A model generated the notes under the pieces. That model was not told where the DNA came from and made no database searches. It saw only the letters and a list, made by a program, of their open reading frames with translations. A program made the translations under genes and the position numbers. Shown here piece by piece: positions 17,865-26,986 of a stretch of 64,000 bases of DNA. The stretch spans positions 930,001 through 994,000 of the forward strand of contig CP119310.1 of NCBI GenBank assembly GCA_029203185.1, written 5' to 3'. Positions within the stretch are counted from its first letter, which is position 1. Every line of letters begins with the position of its first letter. The stretch is from Candidatus Chryseobacterium colombiense. Its GTDB lineage: Bacteria > Bacteroidota > Bacteroidia > Flavobacteriales > Weeksellaceae.

Positions 17865-20800
17865 ATGAAGAAGATCCAGGATATTCTTATTTCAACCAGG
17901 ACAATGGCTGTATTGCTGCTGGTTTATGCATTTGCGATGGCTTATGCAACGTTCTTAGAAAATGATTACGGAACCCCAACAGCAAAAGCACTCATTTATG
18001 AAGCATGGTGGTTTGAATTAATCATGCTACTGCTTATTTTAAACTTCATTGGAAATATCGCAAGATACAGACTTTGGAAAAAAGAGAAATGGCCGGTGCT
18101 GGTTTTTCACTTAGCCTTTGTTTTAATATTTATCGGAGGTGCTATCACAAGATACATCAGCTTTGAAGGTCAGATGCACATCCGAGAAGGAGAGACTTCT
18201 AATGAGATTGTAACAGACAAAACCTTTCTTAAAGTACAGATCGAAGAAAAAGGTGACGTGCTTAATTATCAGGACATTCCTTATTTAATGTCTCCTCTGC
18301 ACAAAGATCTTCACGCAACCTATGATTTCCACGGAAAAGAAGTGAAGGTGGTCGCAAAAGAGTACATTCAGAGAAAGAAAGACAGTTTAGTGGCCGAAAC
18401 AAATGGAGCTGAATATCTTCACCTGGTTTCTACAGGAAATACCGGAAGACAAAATATTTACATCAAACCGGGAGAAACAAAATCAATCAACGGAACATTG
18501 GTAACCTTCAACAGACCTATCGAAGGGGCTGTTGAGTTTAAAAATGAAAACGGGCAACTATTCATTAAAACTCCCGTAGATGCAGCTTATATGACCATGG
18601 CAACCAAAGCCACCGGAAATACTGTAAAAGATCAGTTTCAGCCTCTTGCTTTAAGAAGTTTATACACGATCAATGAATTAAAACTTGTTGTTCCTGAAGG
18701 ATTGAAAAAAGGAAGATTAATGGCCATTGAAGGAGACAGAAAGAAAGACCAGAATGTTCCCGATATGCTTACCGTTGAACTTCAGGGTCCTAAAACGAAA
18801 CAACTGGTAGATTTATCCGTTGAAAAAGGAAATCCAAATGCTTACAAACAGGTAACTATGGATGGACTGAACATCATGATCGGTTTCGGACCAAAAATTT
18901 ACAATACTCCTTTTGCCCTTAAACTGGATGATTTCGTGATGGAAACTTATCCCGGAAGTTCATCTCCCAGTGCCTATGAAAGTCATGTAAAAATCATTGA
19001 TGAAGGCAAAGAAACTCCTTATAAAATATATATGAACCATGTTCTCAACCATAAAGGTTACCGTTTCTTCCAGTCAAGTTTCGATCCGGACAGAATGGGA
19101 ACCGTACTTTCTGTAAATCACGATTATTGGGGAACTCTGATCTCTTATATCGGTTATACTTTATTATTTGGTGGAATGTTCTTTATCTTCTTCTGGAAAG
19201 GAACTCATTTCTGGAAATTGAATAAAATACTGAAAGACGTTAACAAGAAAAGAATTGCAGCGGTATTGTTACTATTTTTAAGCTTAGGTTTAAATGCTCA
19301 AAAAATTGAGACTCACGGTACAACGGACGGAAGCAGAGAACACATACATGTGGAAGGAGAAAATCATAATCACACTTCTACATCTGAAGCAGTTCAGCCA
19401 CAAGGTGCACAGCCATTCACAAAAATGAAAATGGTTTCGGCAGACGAAATCATCGCAAGAAATAAGATCAGTAAAGAACATGCAGATAAATTCGGGTACC
19501 TTTTAGTTCAGAATTTTGAAGGACGAATTGTTCCGATCAATACTGAAGCATTGGATGTTTTAAGAAAATTATACAAAAAAGATGAATTCAAAGGAACTGA
19601 CGGAAAGTATTTAACCGCTAATCAGTGGTTCCTATCTATCAACACAGATACTCCGAGCTGGACTATGGTTCCCATGATTAAAATCGGACCTAAAGGTGGT
19701 GATGAATTAATAAAAAAGACAAAAGCTAATGAAGACGGATATACTTCACTAATGAATCTTTTCCCGGCAGATGCCAATGGAAATTTAACCTATATTCTTG
19801 AGCATGATTACAATATTGCCTTCCGTAAAAAACCGGCTGAACAGACCAATTATGACAAAGAAGTAATCTCTGTAAACGAAAGGGTTCAGATTTTTAATGA
19901 ATTTTTCAGTGGACAGTTTATGAGAATTGTTCCGGTAAAAAATGATGCGAATCATACTTGGCATTCTTGGCTTGACCAAAAATTTGAACCGGATATGGAG
20001 TCTCAGCAGGTAATGGGACCTTATTTTGCAGAAGTTCTGCAGGCACAGCAATCAGGAAACTGGAGCAAAGCAGATAAAGAATTGGCAAAACTTTCCGATT
20101 ATCAGCAGAAATGGGGGAAAGCAGTAGTTCCTTCAAAATCTAAAGTTGATCTTGAAGTCTTTATGAATGAAGTAAACCTTAACTTCAAATTACTGATTTT
20201 CTATACCATTATCGGAGGATTATTATTAATCTTAGGATTTGTTGAATTATTTAAACCTAAAAAAGTCTTAAATAAAGCCATTAAAGCAATTATTGTTCTC
20301 GGAATTGTGGGATACGTTTTCCATTTCTTAGGATTAGTTGCAAGATGGTATATTTCAGGACACGCTCCTTGGAGTAACGGATATGAAGCAATCATCTTTA
20401 TTTCATGGGTAGGGATTACTGCAGGTTTAATACTCTATAGAAACGCAAATGCATTAATTCCGGCAGCTGGATTCATGGTAGCAGTCATTATGATGGGATT
20501 TGCTCACGGAGGTTCAGCGCTTGATCCGCAGATTACACCGCTAGTACCTGTGTTAAAATCTTACTGGCTAATTGTACACGTTGCCATCATTACATCAAGT
20601 TATGGTTTCTTTGCCTTATCAATGATTATAGCCGTACTCAGTTTAGTATTCTATATTATATCTAATAAAGAAACATACAAAATTCACCACGACACTACAT
20701 TGAAAGAATTGGCCATTGTTTCTGAAATGTCTTTAACAATAGGTTTATTTGCGTTAACAGTAGGAAACTTCTTAGGAGGTATCTGGGCCAACGAATCCTG

Positions 20801-21110
20801 GGGAAGATACTGGAGTTGGGATCCAAAAGAAACATGGGCATTTATTTCAATCATGGTTTATGCATTTGTATTGCACATGAGATTAGTTCCTGGGCTAAGA
20901 AGCAGATGGGCTATTCACGTAGCCACTATGTTTGCTTTCTGTTCAATGGTAATGACGTATTTTGGAGTTAATTATTACTTAAGCGGACTTCACTCTTATG
21001 CAGCTGGAGATCCGGTTCCGGTTCCGGCTTGGGTTTACATTGGATTAGCAACAATGTTAACGTTGTCCATTGTTTCTTACATTAAATTTAAAGCATTGAC
21101 TAAAAAGTAA
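17865..21110 (+). CDS. Cytochrome c assembly fusion protein (ResB-CcsA)
   Basis: 1081 residues. The first part (about 1-460) is ResB/CcsB-like: four membrane segments around a periplasmic domain. The last part (about 790-1081) is a CcsA-type heme-handling domain with the WGRYWSWDPKETWAF motif near residue 980 and conserved membrane histidines. Between them lies a long periplasmic domain. The fusion is typical of Bacteroidota and delivers heme to apocytochromes c at the periplasmic face (system II). A histidine-rich patch (about 485-505, HVEGENHNHTS) follows a hydrophobic segment ending LGLNAQ, resembling a fused signal sequence. No separate ccs gene is nearby. Confidence 0.9.
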   Translation: MKKIQDILISTRTMAVLLLVYAFAMAYATFLENDYGTPTAKALIYEAWWFELIMLLLILNFIGNIARYRLWKKEKWPVLVFHLAFVLIFIGGAITRYISFEGQMHIREGETSNEIVTDKTFLKVQIEEKGDVLNYQDIPYLMSPLHKDLHATYDFHGKEVKVVAKEYIQRKKDSLVAETNGAEYLHLVSTGNTGRQNIYIKPGETKSINGTLVTFNRPIEGAVEFKNENGQLFIKTPVDAAYMTMATKATGNTVKDQFQPLALRSLYTINELKLVVPEGLKKGRLMAIEGDRKKDQNVPDMLTVELQGPKTKQLVDLSVEKGNPNAYKQVTMDGLNIMIGFGPKIYNTPFALKLDDFVMETYPGSSSPSAYESHVKIIDEGKETPYKIYMNHVLNHKGYRFFQSSFDPDRMGTVLSVNHDYWGTLISYIGYTLLFGGMFFIFFWKGTHFWKLNKILKDVNKKRIAAVLLLFLSLGLNAQKIETHGTTDGSREHIHVEGENHNHTSTSEAVQPQGAQPFTKMKMVSADEIIARNKISKEHADKFGYLLVQNFEGRIVPINTEALDVLRKLYKKDEFKGTDGKYLTANQWFLSINTDTPSWTMVPMIKIGPKGGDELIKKTKANEDGYTSLMNLFPADANGNLTYILEHDYNIAFRKKPAEQTNYDKEVISVNERVQIFNEFFSGQFMRIVPVKNDANHTWHSWLDQKFEPDMESQQVMGPYFAEVLQAQQSGNWSKADKELAKLSDYQQKWGKAVVPSKSKVDLEVFMNEVNLNFKLLIFYTIIGGLLLILGFVELFKPKKVLNKAIKAIIVLGIVGYVFHFLGLVARWYISGHAPWSNGYEAIIFISWVGITAGLILYRNANALIPAAGFMVAVIMMGFAHGGSALDPQITPLVPVLKSYWLIVHVAIITSSYGFFALSMIIAVLSLVFYIISNKETYKIHHDTTLKELAIVSEMSLTIGLFALTVGNFLGGIWANESWGRYWSWDPKETWAFISIMVYAFVLHMRLVPGLRSRWAIHVATMFAFCSMVMTYFGVNYYLSGLHSYAAGDPVPVPAWVYIGLATMLTLSIVSYIKFKALTKK

Positions 21111-21139
21111 ATTTAAAAATTATCAATAATCAATATATG

Positions 21140-21170
21140 AATCCCGGGAATTTCTCCCGGGATTTTTTTG
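21140..21170 (+). terminator. Terminator after the ccsBA gene
   Basis: AATCCCGGGA pairs perfectly with TCCCGGGATT around a five-base loop, followed by TTTTT. Confidence 0.9.
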
Positions 21171-21268
21171 TTGTGGCATCATAGAAATAAATTCAAAAAA
21201 ATGAAAATTATTCAAAATTTAATAATACCTTTATGATATCAAAATAATATCAAACTAAAAATCATATC

Positions 21269-22135
21269 ATGGAAAAAGTTTTAAAACCAATGTCCGGCTA
21301 TTTAGCTTTAGTAATATGCTTAATACTTTTCGTAGCCGCTATTTATCTTTTTATAACAGGAGTTGACAGAAACATTACCTTTGTTATCCTTTCTGTCCTT
21401 TGCTTTCTTGCATTTTGTTTTTTCATGAAAGGGTTGATGATTATTCAGCCTAATCACTCAAGAGTATTGAACTTCTTTGGAAAATATGTAGGAACTGTAA
21501 AAGAAAACGGGTTATTTTTTATTAACCCATTATACTCTTCTCAAAGAATCAGTTTACGTTCAGAGAATCTTCAGGGACAAACTTTAAAGGTAAATGACAA
21601 AATGGGAAATCCGATTGAAATTGCCGTTGTTATGGTATGGAAAGTAGGAGATACTTACAAAGCAGCATTTGATGTAGAACGGTATTCAGATTTTGTAAAA
21701 ATGCAGAGTGAAGCAGCTGTACGTCATTTGGCAATGAGCTTTCCTTATGATAACTTAGAAGATGACCATGCTCCGATTACCTTAAGAGAAGGAGGAGATA
21801 AAATCAATTTAATTCTGGAGCAGGAACTTACAGACCGACTCTCAAAAGCAGGAATTGTTATCCAAGAAGCCAGAATTTCACACCTTGCTTATGCTTCTGA
21901 AATTGCAGGTGCCATGCTTCAGAGACAGCAGGCAACGGCAATTGTAGCAGCCAGAACCAAGATTGTGGAAGGAGCAGTCGGAATGGTAGATTTAGCTTTA
22001 AAAAAACTATCCGAAGAAAATATTGTCGAGCTTGATGACGAAAGAAAAGCTGCCATGGTAAGCAACTTAATGGTTGTTTTATGTGGTGAGAAAGCGGCTA
22101 CTCCTATCTTAAATGCAGGAACTTTGTATAATTAA
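21269..22135 (+). CDS. SPFH (stomatin/prohibitin) domain protein
   Basis: 288 residues: two N-terminal membrane segments (about 10-28 and 33-52), then an SPFH domain from about residue 62 (IIQPNHSRVLNFFGKYVGTV, GLFFINPLYSS, VVMVWKVGDTYKAAFDVE) and a C-terminal helical region with ARTKIVEGAVGMVDLAL. Such proteins form large membrane scaffolds and affect protease regulation or lipid order; the specific role here is unknown. The next gene, 72 bases on, is a small ribbon-helix-helix protein, probably the same transcript. Confidence 0.88.
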   Translation: MEKVLKPMSGYLALVICLILFVAAIYLFITGVDRNITFVILSVLCFLAFCFFMKGLMIIQPNHSRVLNFFGKYVGTVKENGLFFINPLYSSQRISLRSENLQGQTLKVNDKMGNPIEIAVVMVWKVGDTYKAAFDVERYSDFVKMQSEAAVRHLAMSFPYDNLEDDHAPITLREGGDKINLILEQELTDRLSKAGIVIQEARISHLAYASEIAGAMLQRQQATAIVAARTKIVEGAVGMVDLALKKLSEENIVELDDERKAAMVSNLMVVLCGEKAATPILNAGTLYN

Positions 22136-22207
22136 TCTGCCGTTTCAACAAAGCAGAAATGTTTTTGAAACAATCTGCATTAAGCAGATAAATAGAAAAT
22201 TAAAAAT

Positions 22208-22396
22208 ATGAAATCTGATAAAACTCAAGCTTCTTCCGAAAGCAAAAGCAAAAAATCTTTTGTAATCAGGATAGATGAGTCTACTTACAAACTTCTGGAA
22301 AAATGGGCCAATGATGAATTCAGAAGTGTAAATGGACAGATTGAGTATTTGCTTCATCAAAACTTAATCAACTCGGGAAGAAAGAAAAAAGAATAA
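22208..22396 (+). CDS. Arc-like ribbon-helix-helix protein
   Basis: 62 residues. After a charged, serine-rich N-terminus the segment KSFVIRIDESTYKLLEKWANDEFRSVNGQIEYLLHQ has the strand-helix-helix pattern of Arc/MetJ-type repressors, with G-x-I in the turn. It could repress its own operon with the SPFH gene, but no operator is obvious. It is not followed by a toxin gene, so the antitoxin reading is not supported. The reading frame is preferred over the overlapping minus-strand frame, which is hydrophobic and lacks family similarity. Confidence 0.75.
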   Translation: MKSDKTQASSESKSKKSFVIRIDESTYKLLEKWANDEFRSVNGQIEYLLHQNLINSGRKKKE

Positions 22397-22410
22397 ATTT
22401 TATTTAGGCA

Positions 22411-22460
22411 CTGTCATTTCGACGAAGGAGAAATCCATTGAATTTTAAATCCGAATGACA
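22411..22460. repeat. Dispersed palindromic repeat, short copy
   Basis: It starts TGTCATTTCGACGAAGGAG and ends CCGAATGACA, the same terminal bases inverted. The left part is nearly identical to the inverted right arm of the copy at 60975-61041. Confidence 0.65.
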
Positions 22461-22483
22461 GAAATAAAAAATTTTTAATAAAG

Positions 22484-22511
22484 AAAAAGCAGAGAAATTT
22501 CTCTGCTTTTT
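22484..22511. terminator. Bidirectional terminator
   Basis: AAAAAGCAGAGAAA is directly followed by its inverse TTTCTCTGCTTTTT, giving a 14-bp perfect stem. It separates converging genes ending at 22396 and 22533. Confidence 0.85.
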
Positions 22512-22532
22512 ACATTTCATATATCAATTAAA

Positions 22533-22730
22533 TTAATCAAAAATTGTAGTAAAATAATTGCTGATTACCGTCCAGAAATTTTTGCCCAGAAAATAAATAA
22601 GGGTAGAAGTAATAATTCCCTTCACTGTAAAGAATATAATTCCTCCGATTCCAAACTTCTTCACCAGACTTTTCCATTTAGAATTTTTCTTTAGTTCTTC
22701 AGATTCTTTTACATCTTTGTTATTTTCCAT
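22533..22730 (-). CDS. Small membrane protein of unknown function
   Basis: 65 residues: a charged N-terminal 25 residues, then a hydrophobic stretch (IGGIIFFTVKGIITSTLIYFL) and a short aromatic tail (NFWTVISNYFTTIF). One or two membrane passes are likely. It stands alone, between a terminator and the promoter of the divergent lysine-catabolic operon. I do not recognise the family. Confidence 0.6.
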   Translation of the reverse strand: MENNKDVKESEELKKNSKWKSLVKKFGIGGIIFFTVKGIITSTLIYFLGKNFWTVISNYFTTIFD

Positions 22731-22814
22731 TTCTGAAATTCAAATATTTACCTTACAAAGATAATCACGTTTATAATTAGTCCAAATAAAAAATAAGTTA
22801 AAAAAAATTAAATT

Positions 22815-22843
22815 TTGAGGTTCGCATAATATTTTTATCTTTA
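22815..22843 (+). promoter_or_regulatory. Promoter of the lysine catabolism operon
   Basis: TTG (22815-22817) is followed after 18 bases by TATCTTTA (22836-22843), one base off the -7 consensus, 25 bases upstream of the start codon. Confidence 0.55.
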
Positions 22844-22867
22844 GAGAAAACGAAAAGTAAAATTTTT

Positions 22868-24418
22868 ATGTCTAAAAAAATAAAGGATTTCGGAATCGAA
22901 AAAACACTGAAAAACTTAGGAATTAAAGAGGAAAACAAAGGAACTTCGGTAGGCGGAAAATATTTCGCATCAGGAAAAACAATAGAAAGTTTTTCACCTG
23001 TAGATGGTAATTTAATTGCCAAAATCAAGACTTCCGGAGAATCAGATTATGACAAGGTAGTTGAAACGGCAGAAAAAGCCTTTAAAGAATTCAGGTTGAT
23101 TCCGGCTCCTAAGAGAGGGGAAATTGTAAGACAACTGGGACAAAAATTAAGACAGTACAAAGACGATCTTGGAAAACTGGTTTCTTATGAAATGGGGAAA
23201 TCTCTGCAGGAAGGTTTAGGAGAAGTTCAGGAAATGATCGACATCTGTGACTTTGCAGTAGGGGTTTCAAGACAGCTTCACGGTTATACAATGCATTCTG
23301 AAAGACCCGGGCACAGAATGTATGAACAATATCATCCGCTGGGAATTGTGGGAATCATCACCGCTTTTAACTTTCCGGTAGCGGTTTGGTCATGGAATAC
23401 AGCTTTAGCATGGATTTGTGGTAACGTTACCATCTGGAAACCTTCAGAGAAAACGCCACTTTGCGCTATTGCCTGTCAAAATATTATGAATGAAGTTTTA
23501 AAGGAAAATAATCTTCCTGAAGGGATTTCAAGTGTATTGGTTGCAGATCATGAAATCGGACAGAAATTAGTGGACGATAAGAGAATATCTTTAATTTCTT
23601 TCACTGGTTCTACTAGAGTAGGAAGAATGGTTTCTACCAATGTTGCTCAGAGATTTGGAAAATCAATCCTTGAATTAGGAGGAAACAACGCGATTATTAT
23701 TTCTAAAGATGCAGATATTGATATGTCGATTATCGGAGCTGTTTTCGGAGCTGTTGGAACAGCTGGTCAAAGATGTACTTCCACGAGAAGACTGATCATT
23801 CACGAAAGCGTTTATGATGAAGTGAAAAACAGACTGGTAAAAGCGTACGGACAATTAAAGATCGGGAATCCTTTGGATGAAACTAATCATGTGGGACCGC
23901 TTATCGATATGGATGCGGTAAATATGTATCAGGAAGCCATTAAAAAAGGTAAAAAAGAAGGCGCAAAATTCATCGTTGAAGGTGAAGTTTTAAAAGGAAA
24001 AGGATACGAATCAGGTTGCTATGTAAAACCATGTATCGCTGAAGTGAAAAACTCTTACGAAATCGTTCAGCACGAGACTTTCGCACCGATTTTATATTTA
24101 ATTAAATACAAAACGCTGGAAGAAGCGATTGCCATCCAAAATGACGTTCCTCAGGGATTATCATCTTCGATCATGACACAAAACTTAAGAGAAGCAGAAT
24201 TATTCCTTTCTCATGCAGGTTCAGACTGTGGAATTGCCAACGTAAACATCGGAACATCCGGAGCTGAGATTGGAGGAGCTTTCGGTGGCGAAAAAGAAAC
24301 AGGAGGTGGTAGAGAATCTGGTTCAGATGTCTGGAAATATTATATGAGAAGGCAAACCAACACTATAAATTACACAGCACAACTTCCTTTAGCACAAGGA
24401 ATTAAATTTGACTTATAA
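22868..24418 (+). CDS. ALDH7-family dehydrogenase (piperideine-6-carboxylate / aminoadipate semialdehyde dehydrogenase)
   Basis: 516 residues. The ALDH fold is complete: AFNFPVAVWSWN (cofactor), ELGGNNAI with the general-base Glu, GQRCTSTRRL with the catalytic Cys, and a C-terminal ETGGGRESGSDVWKYYMRRQ. The sequence type is ALDH7 (antiquitin), which oxidises alpha-aminoadipate semialdehyde in lysine breakdown. The next gene is lysine 6-transaminase, whose product is exactly this semialdehyde, so the pathway assignment is strong. The same pair (lat and pcd) is known from the flavobacterial isolate described as Flavobacterium lutescens. Confidence 0.9.
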   Translation: MSKKIKDFGIEKTLKNLGIKEENKGTSVGGKYFASGKTIESFSPVDGNLIAKIKTSGESDYDKVVETAEKAFKEFRLIPAPKRGEIVRQLGQKLRQYKDDLGKLVSYEMGKSLQEGLGEVQEMIDICDFAVGVSRQLHGYTMHSERPGHRMYEQYHPLGIVGIITAFNFPVAVWSWNTALAWICGNVTIWKPSEKTPLCAIACQNIMNEVLKENNLPEGISSVLVADHEIGQKLVDDKRISLISFTGSTRVGRMVSTNVAQRFGKSILELGGNNAIIISKDADIDMSIIGAVFGAVGTAGQRCTSTRRLIIHESVYDEVKNRLVKAYGQLKIGNPLDETNHVGPLIDMDAVNMYQEAIKKGKKEGAKFIVEGEVLKGKGYESGCYVKPCIAEVKNSYEIVQHETFAPILYLIKYKTLEEAIAIQNDVPQGLSSSIMTQNLREAELFLSHAGSDCGIANVNIGTSGAEIGGAFGGEKETGGGRESGSDVWKYYMRRQTNTINYTAQLPLAQGIKFDL

Positions 24419-24443
24419 AAAAAATAATTTAACCATTTAAGTT

Positions 24444-24496
24444 ATTTAAAGATTTAAAAGTTGAGGCTAAATCTTCTAATTTTTAAATCTTTAAAT
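24444..24496. repeat. 16-bp perfect intergenic hairpin within the lysine operon
   Basis: ATTTAAAGATTTAAAA (24444-24459) is perfectly inverted at 24481-24496, with a 21-base loop. It sits between the two lysine catabolism genes, ends 17 bases before the next start codon and is not followed by a T-run. An RNA processing or stability role is possible. Confidence 0.65.
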
Positions 24497-24513
24497 TTTA
24501 AATCACATACAAT

Positions 24514-25842
24514 ATGGAACACACAACAATTGATATACAGGCAAACAAAGTAAAAGAAACCGTAGGAAGACACGTTTTGGCAGATGGTTTTGATTTCGTA
24601 ATGGATATTGAAAAATCTCACGGATCCTGGTTATATGATAAACTTACCGACAGAGAATATTTAGATATGTTTTCGATGTTTGCCTCAGCTTCTATAGGCT
24701 ATAATCATCCCTATATCGTTGAAAAATCGGCGTGGCTGGGAAAAATGGCTGTTAATAAACCCACTTTGGCAGATGTATATTCCGAAGAATATGCCCATTT
24801 TTTAGAAGTTTTTGAAAGAGTCGTGATTCCAGAAGAACTGCAATATGCTTTTTTTATTGAAGGAGGAACATTAGGAGTAGAGAATGCAATGAAAGCTTGC
24901 TTCGACTGGAAAACCAGAAAGAATTTTGAAAAAGGCCTTACTACTGAAGCCGGAATCTGTATCCATTTCAGACAGGCATTTCACGGAAGAAGCGGATATA
25001 CCCTGAGTCTAACCAATACTTCCGACCCGAGAAAATACCAATATTTTCCAATGTTTGACTGGCCAAGAATCTTAAATCCTAAGTTAACTTTCCCAATCAC
25101 AGAAGAAAATCTGGAAGAAACCATCAAGAATGAAAGACTGGCTTTAATTCAGATTGAAGAAGCTATTCTGATGAATCCTGATAAAGTAGCTTGTATTATT
25201 ATCGAACCTATACAGGCAGAAGGTGGAGATAATCATTTCAGAGATGAATTCCTGCTAGGATTGAGAAAAATCTGTGATAATCATGAAATTCTATTGATCT
25301 TCGACGAAGTTCAGACCGGAATCGGGATTACAGGAAAAATGTGGGCTTTCCAGCATTTCACAGCTAAACCGGATATTATTTCTTTCGGAAAAAAAGCACA
25401 GGTTTGCGGAGTTTTAGCGAATAAAGAAAAATTTGATGAAATCCCTAATAATGTTTTCAGGGAAAGCTCAAGAATCAATTCTACCTTCGGAGGAAACTTT
25501 ATTGATATGCTTCGCTTTCAGTTGGTAATGGAGGTGATTGAAAAGGAAAACCTTGTAGAAAATGCAAGAATTGTAGGAGATTACTTATTGGAAGAATTAA
25601 AAAAATTAGCAGAAAGATATCCTGAGAAATTATTGAATGCAAGAGGAAGAGGATTGATGTGTGCGATTGATCTTCCTACTGCCGAGCAAAGAAACTTTCT
25701 AAGAGATGAATTATGGAATGACGGCATGATCATTCTTTCCTGTGGAGATCAGTCACTTAGATTCAGACCTCATTTAAATGTAACGAAGGAAGAAATCCAG
25801 CTTGCAATAGAAAAAATAGAAAATAATATTAACAAAATTTAA
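24514..25842 (+). CDS. lat: L-lysine 6-transaminase
   Basis: 442 residues, a class III PLP-dependent aminotransferase. Visible motifs: FIEGGTLGVENAMKACFDWK, HFRQAFHGRSGYTLSLTN, LLIFDEVQTGIGITG (PLP-binding Asp) and DIISFGKKAQVCGV with the PLP lysine. The wording of these motifs matches lysine 6-transaminases rather than ornithine or GABA enzymes. It moves the epsilon-amino group of lysine to 2-oxoglutarate, yielding allysine/piperideine-6-carboxylate for the dehydrogenase encoded just upstream. Likely cytoplasmic and co-transcribed. Confidence 0.9.
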   Translation: MEHTTIDIQANKVKETVGRHVLADGFDFVMDIEKSHGSWLYDKLTDREYLDMFSMFASASIGYNHPYIVEKSAWLGKMAVNKPTLADVYSEEYAHFLEVFERVVIPEELQYAFFIEGGTLGVENAMKACFDWKTRKNFEKGLTTEAGICIHFRQAFHGRSGYTLSLTNTSDPRKYQYFPMFDWPRILNPKLTFPITEENLEETIKNERLALIQIEEAILMNPDKVACIIIEPIQAEGGDNHFRDEFLLGLRKICDNHEILLIFDEVQTGIGITGKMWAFQHFTAKPDIISFGKKAQVCGVLANKEKFDEIPNNVFRESSRINSTFGGNFIDMLRFQLVMEVIEKENLVENARIVGDYLLEELKKLAERYPEKLLNARGRGLMCAIDLPTAEQRNFLRDELWNDGMIILSCGDQSLRFRPHLNVTKEEIQLAIEKIENNINKI

Positions 25843-25851
25843 AATCCGGAT

Positions 25852-25882
25852 TTGGGATTTAAAAAAAATTGTCATATATTTA
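25852..25882 (+). promoter_or_regulatory. Promoter of the DUF2007 gene
   Basis: TTG (25852-25854) is followed after 20 bases by TATATTTA (25875-25882), one base off consensus. Confidence 0.5.
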
Positions 25883-25903
25883 GATACTCAAACGAAAAAG
25901 AAT

Positions 25904-26134
25904 ATGGAAAGAAGCACAAGAGTATCAGTTTTTGAAAGTGACAAATCCACAGAAATCCAGTTAATCAAGTCTAAATTGGACGATGCGCAAATTGTAAATG
26001 CGATAGAAAACAATTATCTGACTTTTACGACAACGCCTACAGCAACATCGTTGAAAGTGATGGTAGATTTACAGGATGAGAAGAAAGCATTTGATATCAT
26101 AGATGCATATCTTCAACAAAGTGAAAATCAATAA
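25904..26134 (+). CDS. DUF2007-type putative signal-transducing protein
   Basis: 76 residues with a ferredoxin-like alternation of strands and helices: VSVFESDKSTEIQLIKSKLDDAQIVNAIEN followed by LKVMVDLQDEKKAFDIIDAYL. This matches small DUF2007 proteins, related to PII-like folds and of unknown role. It is a single-gene unit with its own promoter and terminator. Confidence 0.75.
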   Translation: MERSTRVSVFESDKSTEIQLIKSKLDDAQIVNAIENNYLTFTTTPTATSLKVMVDLQDEKKAFDIIDAYLQQSENQ

Positions 26135-26170
26135 AAAACAATTTCATAATTTTAAATTTTACTACTTCGA

Positions 26171-26206
26171 ACCGAAAATTAATCTCAATTAGTTTTCGGT
26201 TTTTTA
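26171..26206 (+). terminator. Terminator after the DUF2007 gene
   Basis: ACCGAAAA pairs with TTTTCGGT around a 14-base loop, followed by TTTTTT. Confidence 0.75.
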
Positions 26207-26257
26207 ATTCAAATTTTTAAACTTTTATATTAAGATTATTAAAAATTGAAAGATAGT

Positions 26258-26340
26258 AGATGCTTCGGCGGGCTCAGCATGACAGTGCACAAGTGACATT
26301 TAGTACTAGAGATGTCATGCTGAGCGAAGCCGAAGCATCT
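26258..26340. repeat. Dispersed palindromic repeat, best-preserved copy
   Basis: The left arm 26258-26284 starts AGATGCTTCGGC and ends CTCAGCATGACA. The right arm 26313-26340 is its inverse (TGTCATGCTGAG at the left, GCCGAAGCATCT at the right). Twelve bases at each end of the arms match perfectly, with a 3-versus-4 base difference between, and the loop is 28 bases. It is non-coding and lies between a terminator and the GNAT gene. Confidence 0.85.
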
Positions 26341-26408
26341 CAAACTTTGATAAACGGCATATTTTTTACTTAATTAAAATTTAATCTTTTAATTAAAATT
26401 TCACAGCA

Positions 26409-26921
26409 ATGAATTCAGAAATTAAACTAAGAAAGGCAGACATTGAAGACAGAGATAAGATCTGGACTATTTTGCAACAGGCTATTGAAAGGCGAAGACA
26501 AGATGGAAGTTCACAATGGCAAAATGGGTATCCCAATTTGGATACAGTAGAAAGTGATATTGCAAAGGGGTTTGGATATGTAATGACCGTAGACGGTGAA
26601 ATTGCTGTTTACAGTGCATTGATCATTAATGATGAACCTGCCTACAGCACCATAGAAGGAGCCTGGTTGAGCGATGGGGAATTCGTTGTGGTACACAGAG
26701 TTGCTGTAGATGAAAAATTTGCAGGACAGGGAATGGCGAAAAAGCTTTTTGACCACATTGAGGAATTCACCAAATCTAATGGAATTCAGAGCGTTAAAGT
26801 TGATACCAACTTTGACAATACAGCCATGTTAAAAATTCTTGAGGGAAAAGGATATTCTTATTGCGGAGAGGTTTGCCTAGCCGGCGGAATGAGAAAAGCT
26901 TTTGAGAAGATTATAATTTAA
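26409..26921 (+). CDS. GNAT-family N-acetyltransferase
   Basis: 170 residues with the GNAT fold. The acetyl-CoA-binding motif A is VVHRVAVDEKFAGQGMAKKLFDHIEEF (about 100-126), preceded by the strand GYVMTVDGEIAVYSALI and followed by VKVDTNFDNTAMLKILEGKGYSYCGEV. The substrate is unknown. It is a single gene followed by a weak hairpin at 26960-26986. Confidence 0.88.
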   Translation: MNSEIKLRKADIEDRDKIWTILQQAIERRRQDGSSQWQNGYPNLDTVESDIAKGFGYVMTVDGEIAVYSALIINDEPAYSTIEGAWLSDGEFVVVHRVAVDEKFAGQGMAKKLFDHIEEFTKSNGIQSVKVDTNFDNTAMLKILEGKGYSYCGEVCLAGGMRKAFEKIII

Positions 26922-26959
26922 TCAAAAAGTTAAATCATCTTTCATTGAATTTTTAAAAG

Positions 26960-26986
26960 ACCCAATATCGAGAAACTCTATTGGGT
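26960..26986 (+). terminator. Weak terminator after the GNAT gene
   Basis: ACCCAATA pairs with TATTGGGT around an 11-base loop, followed by a T-rich but interrupted tract. It abuts the next promoter's -33 element. Confidence 0.55.

Noticed and set aside
22208..22396. Antitoxin of a toxin-antitoxin pair
   Set aside because: The downstream DNA holds a repeat and a terminator, and the opposite-strand frame is not toxin-like; no toxin gene is present.
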